This document shows positions 34,908-39,648 of a stretch of DNA of 39,648 nucleotides, in pieces. The stretch spans positions 1 to 39,648 of the forward strand of contig JAFSZV010000023.1 of assembly GCA_017455565.1 (NCBI GenBank), in the 5' to 3' direction. Origin of the DNA: Clostridia bacterium (GTDB taxonomy: Bacteria; Bacillota; Clostridia; Oscillospirales; Butyricicoccaceae). The number at the start of each line of letters is the position of its first letter. Positions within the stretch are counted from its first letter, which is position 1. Under the pieces are notes generated by a model. The model searched no databases and was not told the origin of the DNA. It saw only the letters and a program-made list of their open reading frames with translations. Both the position numbers and the translations under genes were made by a program.

Positions 34908-34991
34908 ATGCGGAAGATCGGCGGAAAAGATGTGTTTTCGCAGAAAAGACATGGTAAAATCGTGCCGTTAAAGATTTCACATTTTACCTGA
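34908..34991 (+). CDS. Possible 27-residue leader peptide ahead of the CBS gene
   Basis: A short open frame starting MRKIGGKDVFSQKRHGK, with AAAGGGGG six bases before the ATG, lies inside the leader between the promoter at 34771 and the CBS start at 35004. It is basic and matches nothing I recognise. Its stop sits beside the ribosome binding site of the CBS gene (GAGAAAGGA), which would allow coupling. Chance occurrence is quite possible. Confidence 0.25.
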   Translation: MRKIGGKDVFSQKRHGKIVPLKISHFT

Positions 34992-35003
34992 GAAAGGATA
35001 CGC

Positions 35004-35456
35004 ATGAACATTTTACGGTTCCTCACCCCCAAGCAGGAAGTGATCTATCTGTATGAGGACTATACGCTGGAGCAGGCGCTCCGGGTAATGGAACGGGCCC
35101 GCTACAGCGCCGTCCCCGTGGTACGCCGCACAGGCGAATATGTGGGCACCGTCACCGAGGGCGATCTTCTCTGGGCGGTACGCCGCTTGGAAAACGGCTT
35201 TGCCGACGCGCCGCGCACGCCGCTTCGCGGCATCCCCCACCATCGTGACAACCGCCCGCTGCGGGCGTCGATGGACATCGCTTCACTTCTTGAGACCTCT
35301 ATGGAGCAGAACTTCGCCCCCGTTGTCGACGATCGGGGCATGTTCATCGGCATCATCACCCGCCGCAGGGTCATGAAATATCTGCGGCAGCAGCTTGAGG
35401 AGGCGGGCATCCGCCCGCCCGTGGAAGAAAAATCCGCTCACATCCACGCCTCCTGA
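35004..35456 (+). CDS. CBS-domain protein
   Basis: A 150-residue cytosolic protein made of a single CBS pair (Bateman module): the first CBS repeat covers about 10-60 (ERARYSAVPVVRRTGEYVGTVTEGDLLWA) and the second about 85-135 (NFAPVVDDRGMFIGIITRR). Such modules sense adenine nucleotides or similar ligands and control partner proteins; no catalytic domain is attached and the partner is unknown. GAGAAAGGA precedes the ATG. It has its own promoter with a long leader and its own terminator, so it is likely a single-gene unit. Confidence 0.9.
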   Translation: MNILRFLTPKQEVIYLYEDYTLEQALRVMERARYSAVPVVRRTGEYVGTVTEGDLLWAVRRLENGFADAPRTPLRGIPHHRDNRPLRASMDIASLLETSMEQNFAPVVDDRGMFIGIITRRRVMKYLRQQLEEAGIRPPVEEKSAHIHAS

Positions 35457-35470
35457 ACGGACAATTGCCA

Positions 35471-35499
35471 CCGCCCGCTTTGCGCGGGCGGCGTTTTTT
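35471..35499 (+). terminator. Intrinsic terminator after the CBS gene
   Basis: CCGCCCGC (35471-35478) pairs with GCGGGCGG (about 35484-35491), followed by a run of six T. Confidence 0.87.
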
Positions 35500-35601
35500 G
35501 CTGAAATTGACTTTTTTTGAAGGCTGTGGTAAGTTTTTTCTTATACCGCGTCTTGTCACGGCGCGGCACACATAGGATAGACTGAACACGGGAGGGACGA
35601 T

Positions 35602-36444
35602 ATGCGCGATTCAAAAACCAAAGGCGGCAGGCTGATCCGGCGGCTCAAGCTGAATATTCGCCGAAACAAGAAGACGTTCATCCTCTATTCCGTGCTGCGG
35701 GTGCTAGTGATCCTCGCCATGATCCGCAGCCTGCTCATCGGAAATTACGAGGGCGTCATGCTGTGTCTTTTGTCGCTGGCGCTGTTTTTGCTGCCCAGCT
35801 TCGTGATGCAGCGGTTCCGCGTGCAGATCCCGCCGCTATTTGAAGGGCTGATCTATATTTTCATCTTTGCTTCCGAAATTTTGGGAGAGCTGGATCATTA
35901 TTTCGTCCGGGTCCCCGGATGGGACACTATGCTCCACACCGTCAACGGCTTTCTTTGCGCGGCGGTGGGGTTTTCCATGGTCTATCTGCTCAACCGTCAC
36001 AGCCGGGACATCCGCCTGTCGCCGCTCTATCTGGCACTGGTGGCCTTTTGCTTTTCCATGACCATCGGGGTTTTGTGGGAGTTTTTTGAATGCGCCATGG
36101 ACCGGTTTCTCCACATGGATATGCAGAAGGATTTTATCCTCCGCTCCTTCAGCACGGCGACGTTCGACCCCGCCGGAACGGGCCGCCGGATATGGGTGAA
36201 GGACATCGTTCAAACGGTGATCCGGACGGCATCGGGACGGGAATATGTCATCGAGGGCGGTTATCTGGACGTGGGCCTGCTGGACACCATGAAGGATCTG
36301 TTCGTCAATTTCATCGGCGCGGCGGTTTTCAGCGTCATCGGCTATTTTTACGCCCTGCGGGGCGACGACCGGAGCAAGCGCCGCTCCATCGCCCGGGGCC
36401 TGATGCTCACGCCGAAGGACGACGGACAGGACCGACCGGACTGA
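35602..36444 (+). CDS. YjdF-like (DUF2238) integral membrane protein
   Basis: A 280-residue membrane protein with about six hydrophobic segments between residues 25 and 250. It resembles the DUF2238/YjdF family through the conserved WDTMLHTVNGFLCAAVGF and GVLWEFFECAMDRF segments and the late DTMKDLFVNFIGAAV segment. Function is not established. The loop between the last two helices (about 175-225) is soluble. GGGAGGG precedes the ATG. It stands alone between two terminators. Confidence 0.8.
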   Translation: MRDSKTKGGRLIRRLKLNIRRNKKTFILYSVLRVLVILAMIRSLLIGNYEGVMLCLLSLALFLLPSFVMQRFRVQIPPLFEGLIYIFIFASEILGELDHYFVRVPGWDTMLHTVNGFLCAAVGFSMVYLLNRHSRDIRLSPLYLALVAFCFSMTIGVLWEFFECAMDRFLHMDMQKDFILRSFSTATFDPAGTGRRIWVKDIVQTVIRTASGREYVIEGGYLDVGLLDTMKDLFVNFIGAAVFSVIGYFYALRGDDRSKRRSIARGLMLTPKDDGQDRPD

Positions 36445-36447
36445 AAA

Positions 36448-36471
36448 CGCCGCCCGCAAAAGCGGGCGGCG
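36448..36471. terminator. Terminator hairpin between convergent genes
   Basis: CGCCGCCCGC (36448-36457), AAAA loop, GCGGGCGGCG (36462-36471). On the minus strand it is followed by TTTT, so it best serves the leftward YggS-type operon. Confidence 0.75.
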
Positions 36472-36479
36472 GATCTCGT

Positions 36480-37208
36480 TTATTCGGCTTTATTGGGATA
36501 GCTTCGCGGGCCGTAGATGGCGGTCCCCACCCGCACGATGGTGGCGCCCTCGGCGATGGCGGCCAGATAGCTGTCCGTCATCCCCATGGAGAGGATCTCC
36601 ATCCGGGCGTTTTCATAATGCCGCCCGGCGGCTTTTTCCAAAAGCTCCCGCAGCATGGCAAACCAGCGGCGGCTTTCGGGCCCGTTGTCAAAGGCGGGAG
36701 GAATGGCCATCAGCCCCCGGACAAACACATGCTTTAGCCCGGCGGCCCGCTCCATCAGCGGCCACAGCTCCTCGGCGGCGGCGCCGGTTTTGGTAACCTC
36801 GCCGCCCACGTTGAGCTCAAACAGGATCTCCTGTCGCAGGCCCTGCCTTCCGGCCTCTTTGTCCACAGCCTCCAGCAGGTGCAGGCTGTCCACGCTCTCG
36901 ATCACCGCGGCGCGGCCCACCACCTTTTTCACCTTGTTGGTCTGCAGGTGGCCGATGAAATGGGCGGGCTTCTGCAAGTACGCTCCGGCGTCAAAGTGCT
37001 CCACCAGCTCCTGCATGTGGTTTTCCCCGAACAGATCCACCGGCAGGGCGGCGCTTTGCCGGACGGTGTCGCAGGAGCGGGTCTTGCAGACGGCACACAG
37101 CAGCACGTCCCCGGGGTCGCGGCCGGCGCTTCTGGCCGCCGCGGCCATCTTCTCCCGCACCTTTGCCACGTTTTCCGCCATGCGGGCGGCGTCATAGGCC
37201 AACGCCAT
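36480..37208 (-). CDS. YggS-family PLP-binding protein
   Basis: A 242-residue single-domain PLP protein (YggS/PLPBP/YlmE) that holds and buffers pyridoxal phosphate. K42 in LLCAVCKT binds PLP; FGENHMQEL, FIGHLQTNKVKKV and the phosphate-binding end LSMGMTDSYLAAIAEGATIVRVGTAIYG (SMGM and RxGxxIFG-like) follow. The ATG at 37208 lies one base after the stop of the UPF0340 gene, so it is the last gene of a leftward three-gene unit. The longer open frame upstream belongs to overlap with that gene. Confidence 0.92.
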   Translation of the reverse strand: MALAYDAARMAENVAKVREKMAAAARSAGRDPGDVLLCAVCKTRSCDTVRQSAALPVDLFGENHMQELVEHFDAGAYLQKPAHFIGHLQTNKVKKVVGRAAVIESVDSLHLLEAVDKEAGRQGLRQEILFELNVGGEVTKTGAAAEELWPLMERAAGLKHVFVRGLMAIPPAFDNGPESRRWFAMLRELLEKAAGRHYENARMEILSMGMTDSYLAAIAEGATIVRVGTAIYGPRSYPNKAE

Positions 37209-37209
37209 A

Positions 37210-37755
37210 TTACAGATCCAGATAGACGGCGCGCTGGCCGCCCACATATTTGGGGCGGGTGCGGGCGCACAGGATGCTGGCCTCGCCGATCTGCTTGAGG
37301 CTGAGGCGCACGGGAACGGCCACCCGACGCAGATGCATCCCGATGAGCGTCCCGCCGATATCCAGACCGGCGTCTGCCACGATGCTCTCCACCGCCACAG
37401 GATTCTTGAAGTTGGCATAGGCCGTCACGGCAAAGGAGCCGCCGGCGTGGGGCTGCGGCACCACGTTGACGATCTCCCAGCCCTTGTCCTCGGCCAGCTC
37501 ACGCTCCACGATAAGCGAGCGGTTGAGATGCTCGCAGCACTGAACGGCCAGCCAGATGCCCTTTTCCTGCAAAACGGGATACATGCCCCCGAAGGCGGCC
37601 TGCGCGGCCTCCATACTGGAGCCCTTCCCGATGCGTTGTCCCACCATCTCGCTGGAGGAACAGCCCACCACCAGCACCTGGCCCGCCTTGAGTTTTGCCT
37701 GCTCCAGCAGCTCGGTCACGGCCTGTCGGGCCTGCGCGGCGATCGCTTCATACAT
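37210..37755 (-). CDS. UPF0340/TIGR01440 (YwlG-like) protein
   Basis: A 181-residue cytosolic protein of the DUF436 family, conserved in Firmicutes but without assigned function. VLVVGCSSSEMVGQRIGKGSS near the N-terminus, LAVQCCEHLNRSLIVE, VPQPHAGGSFA and the DIGGTLIGMHLRRVAVPVR segment are family hallmarks. The ATG at 37755 is followed upstream by the ECF gene stop three bases away, so they are closely coupled. Confidence 0.9.
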   Translation of the reverse strand: MYEAIAAQARQAVTELLEQAKLKAGQVLVVGCSSSEMVGQRIGKGSSMEAAQAAFGGMYPVLQEKGIWLAVQCCEHLNRSLIVERELAEDKGWEIVNVVPQPHAGGSFAVTAYANFKNPVAVESIVADAGLDIGGTLIGMHLRRVAVPVRLSLKQIGEASILCARTRPKYVGGQRAVYLDL

Positions 37756-37758
37756 ATG

Positions 37759-38286
37759 TCATCGACCTTTCCAAAAATATTGTTCCAGTTGTGTGATCCC
37801 CGACAGGGCCTTGTAAAGGGCGACGGACAAAACAATGCCCAGCACCCCCTGGACCAGATTGGCGGGGATGCTGGCTACGGCGGCCTCGAACCGCCCCAGC
37901 AGAAACGCCTTGTAAAGGAAATATCCCGCCGCCATAAACAGCTCCGCCGTGAGCGCCGCCAGCCCCAGCCGAAGCACCGGAGGCCGTTTGCTTTGCAGGG
38001 CCTTTTTCGCCAGCAGCGCGGCGATGAGGGCCGAGCCGCCCTTGATGAAAAAGGTGCCGGGGACGTAATGAAGATAGCCCGCCAGCAGGTCGGCCAGCGC
38101 CGAGCCCAGCCCTCCGGCCAAAAGGCCGTAGCCGGGGCCCAGGACAAAGGCCCCCAGCAGCACCATTCCGTCCCCCAGATTGGTATAGCCCGCCACAGTG
38201 GGGACCCGGATCACCATGGTCGCCACGCAGGTCAGCGCGGCAAAGACCGCCGCCAAAATCGTGCGGTGCAGCTTATCTGTGGTCAT
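37759..38286 (-). CDS. ECF transporter S component
   Basis: A 175-residue membrane protein with about six hydrophobic helices, resembling substrate-binding (S) components of energy-coupling-factor vitamin transporters. PTVAGYTNLGDGMVLLGAF and GLGSALADLLAGYLHYVPGTFFIKG are typical of the group. The substrate is not readable; no A, A' or T subunit genes are adjacent, so it must share a module encoded elsewhere. No riboswitch is obvious upstream. ATG 38286 is preferred because GGGGGGAG precedes it; an in-frame ATG at 38349 does not have one. It heads the leftward run with UPF0340 and YggS, which may link it to vitamin B6, but that is guesswork. Confidence 0.83.
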   Translation of the reverse strand: MTTDKLHRTILAAVFAALTCVATMVIRVPTVAGYTNLGDGMVLLGAFVLGPGYGLLAGGLGSALADLLAGYLHYVPGTFFIKGGSALIAALLAKKALQSKRPPVLRLGLAALTAELFMAAGYFLYKAFLLGRFEAAVASIPANLVQGVLGIVLSVALYKALSGITQLEQYFWKGR

Positions 38287-38483
38287 ACGCTCCCCCCTTT
38301 TTTCTTCCTCTTTTATCATAAGGCTTTCTGACCCCGCCGCAAGAGCCAATTTATAAAATATTCACCGGGTCAGTTTCGCCTCTCCCCTGCGCCGTTTCGC
38401 AAGCGCGCCCGGTAAAATGGGATTGCAATTGCTTTCCGCTTTGTTATATAATAAAAACAACGATAAAAAAGGAGGCGAACGGC

Positions 38484-39437
38484 ATGAGCATACTCAAGAA
38501 CATTCTCACGAACGGCGTCAGCGAAGGCATCGGCAAGGGGATCCAGAACGCCGTAGGGAAAGCGGTGGAGGGCGCCGTCAGGCCTGCCGCCGACAAGCTG
38601 GCCGGTCAGGCGGCCGAGCATCTCAACCAGACGTCCCAGGCGCTGAACGAGAGCACCCAGACCATGCGGGAAGGGCAGGCGGCGGTTGCCGAAACAGCCC
38701 AGGCCGCACCGTCCGCGCCCGGCTCGGGAGCGGCGGCGCTGGAATCCGCTCTGTCCGGCTGGGCCAGCGCCATGCAGGGCGCGGCCACCAAGGTCGCCAT
38801 GGGCGTAAAGCAGTGTCCCGTCTGCGGGACGGGCGCCCCTGCCGACCAGAAATTCTGCCCCCAGTGCGGCGCCAAGCTGCCGGAGCAGACCGTGGGCGAG
38901 GACTATGTTTGCCCCCAGTGCGGCAAGCAGAATCTCATCGGTGCCGCTTTCTGCGGCGAATGCGGGGCCGCTCTGCCCGCCACAGCGGCAGAACAGGCCG
39001 CGGCAGAGGCCAAATGGGACCGGCTGCTGCCCGATTATCCCAGGTGGACCCAGGGCGGCGTTTCCCGCATCGAGGAGGACGGCGGAATGAACGGCTATCC
39101 CGTGGTGCGGCTGCGGGTAGAGGGGACAGATCACACCGCCATCCGGAATTACATCCAAACCTTGCTGAACGCAGGCTTCACCGCCTTCGACGGCCCCGGC
39201 GGCGACCGATATTTTAAGGTGATCGACGGCGTGTGCCGCTGCTTTGACCAGACCGAAGCCTTCAGCAGCGGCGGAATGACGGTGGCCTTTTACGTGGCCG
39301 ATCTGGACGCGCGCTATCGGGCCAAGCAGCAGGAAAGAGCCGTTAAAAAAACCGCCGGCGACACCGCCGATCTGGCCAAAGACGCGGCAAAGGAAGCCGC
39401 CAAAGCTGCAAAGAGCCTGTTCAAAAAATTCTTCTGA
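38484..39437 (+). CDS. Double zinc-ribbon protein of unknown function
   Basis: A 317-residue protein. The N-terminus (1-105) is amphipathic and Ala/Gln-rich (helical, no clear signal peptide). Two zinc ribbons follow: C111, C114, C125, C128 and C143, C146, C157, C160, both with the CPxCG pattern. Residues about 175-290 form a compact unknown domain (WDRLLPDYPRWTQGGVSRIEE, then VVRLRVEGTDHTAIRNYIQ and MTVAFYVADLDA). The C-terminus is a Lys/Ala-rich helix. AAAGGAGG precedes the ATG. Membrane-associated or scaffolding roles are possible; nothing identifies a pathway. A terminator follows. Confidence 0.8.
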   Translation: MSILKNILTNGVSEGIGKGIQNAVGKAVEGAVRPAADKLAGQAAEHLNQTSQALNESTQTMREGQAAVAETAQAAPSAPGSGAAALESALSGWASAMQGAATKVAMGVKQCPVCGTGAPADQKFCPQCGAKLPEQTVGEDYVCPQCGKQNLIGAAFCGECGAALPATAAEQAAAEAKWDRLLPDYPRWTQGGVSRIEEDGGMNGYPVVRLRVEGTDHTAIRNYIQTLLNAGFTAFDGPGGDRYFKVIDGVCRCFDQTEAFSSGGMTVAFYVADLDARYRAKQQERAVKKTAGDTADLAKDAAKEAAKAAKSLFKKFF

Positions 39438-39467
39438 AAAAGAATAACTAAAAACCAGAGCCGCGAG

Positions 39468-39498
39468 GGAGGCGCTTCGTAAGGAAGTGCCTCCTTTT
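39468..39498 (+). terminator. Intrinsic terminator after the zinc-ribbon gene
   Basis: GGAGGCGCTTC (39468-39478) pairs with GAAGTGCCTCC (39484-39494, one G-U), followed by TTTT. Confidence 0.82.
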
Positions 39499-39523
39499 GG
39501 TTTTGAAGAGACCATCCCAAAAT

Positions 39524-39552
39524 TTGTGTAAACCTCCAATGTGGTGTAGAAT
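39524..39552 (+). promoter_or_regulatory. Candidate transposase promoter
   Basis: TTGTGT (39524-39529), 17 bases, TAGAAT (39547-39552). The expected start near 39559 lies after the 5' arm of the hairpin at 39529-39575. Confidence 0.5.
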
Positions 39553-39575
39553 AGGAGCACCACATTGGAGGTTTA
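39529..39575 (+). promoter_or_regulatory. 18-bp hairpin over the transposase ribosome binding site
   Basis: Bases 39529-39546 pair perfectly with 39558-39575, leaving an 11-base loop. The 3' arm contains GGAGG (39567-39571), eight bases before the transposase ATG, so read-through RNA would hide the ribosome binding site. Confidence 0.75.
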
Positions 39576-39578
39576 ACT

Positions 39579-39648
39579 ATGAGCAGCAGAAAGAATCGCA
39601 GCCCGGAAGAGCAGGCCCGGCGGGCAAAGATCCGGGAACTCCTGCAGG
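39579..39648 (+). CDS. IS256-family transposase, N-terminal fragment (3' end outside window)
   Basis: Only 23 codons are inside the window: MSSRKNRSPEEQARRAKIRE followed by LLQ. The basic start, and the RRAKIRELLQ helix in particular, look like the N-terminus of IS256-type mutator transposases common in gut Clostridia. GGAGG precedes the ATG but is sequestered in the hairpin upstream. The catalytic DDE part lies beyond the window, so the family is tentative. Confidence 0.55.
   Translation, partial: MSSRKNRSPEEQARRAKIRELLQ

Larger units (their letters stand above)
39508..39648 (+). mobile_element. Left end of an IS256-like insertion sequence (continues past the window)
   Basis: A stretch GAGACCATCCCAAAATTTGTG (from 39508) looks like the terminal repeat of IS256-family elements, and a transposase-like start follows at 39579. 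The right end and target duplication lie outside the window, so the border is approximate. Confidence 0.6.

Overview
The window looks like a chromosomal segment from a GC-rich Firmicute of class Clostridia, most probably a gut Oscillospiraceae-type bacterium. The reasons are: a complete Gram-positive-order S10-spc-alpha ribosomal cluster, a zinc-type S14, a zinc-finger adenylate kinase, SLH surface anchoring, a lexA gene, strong GGAGG ribosome binding sites and TTGACA/TATAAT-type promoters. Family placement is inference; nothing in the window fixes a species.

Left part (1-7021): the 3' end of a pyruvate phosphate dikinase gene with an unusual helical tail and its terminator; an AT-richer, apparently acquired restriction-modification gene (type IIG-like) broken at a run of eight G; a Nudix hydrolase; a small DUF1292 protein transcribed divergently from the threonine-degradation pair tdh-kbl, with clear promoters for both directions; and an esterase.

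Middle left (7022-14877): a CPBP membrane protease; then a cobalamin riboswitch with promoter and intrinsic terminators, controlling two overlapping genes. The first encodes a secreted alpha/alpha-barrel protein with three SLH domains. The second encodes a membrane-anchored DUF4430 protein. Together they look like the two domains of animal intrinsic factor/transcobalamin split over two surface proteins, and this is the most interesting system here. A DUF1508 protein, a histidine phosphatase and a lexA-recG operon with a candidate SOS operator follow.

Ribosomal block (15082-31338): a sigma-A promoter and a roughly 415-nt structured leader precede rpsJ. Then come rplC-rplD-rplW-rplB-rpsS-rplV-rpsC-rplP-rpmC-rpsQ-rplN-rplX-rplE-rpsZ-rpsH-rplF-rplR-rpsE-rpmD-rplO-secY-adk-map-infA-rpmJ-rpsM-rpsK-rpsD-rpoA-rplQ, all on the + strand, ending at a strong terminator. 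Most junctions overlap or are under 25 nt. Three are unusually long and structured (rpsJ-rplC, rplW-rplB, rpsZ-rpsH). These genes make ribosomes, RNA polymerase alpha, the Sec channel and N-terminal methionine removal machinery in one transcriptional region.

Right part (31339-39648): a GNAT acetyltransferase; a leftward operon of RluA-type pseudouridine synthase, VanW-like protein and alpha/beta hydrolase; a CBS protein with its own promoter and a long leader; a YjdF-like membrane protein; a leftward operon of ECF transporter S component, UPF0340 protein and YggS-type PLP protein; a double zinc-ribbon protein; and the left end of an IS256-like insertion sequence whose transposase start lies in a long hairpin. 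No tRNA, rRNA or CRISPR array was seen.
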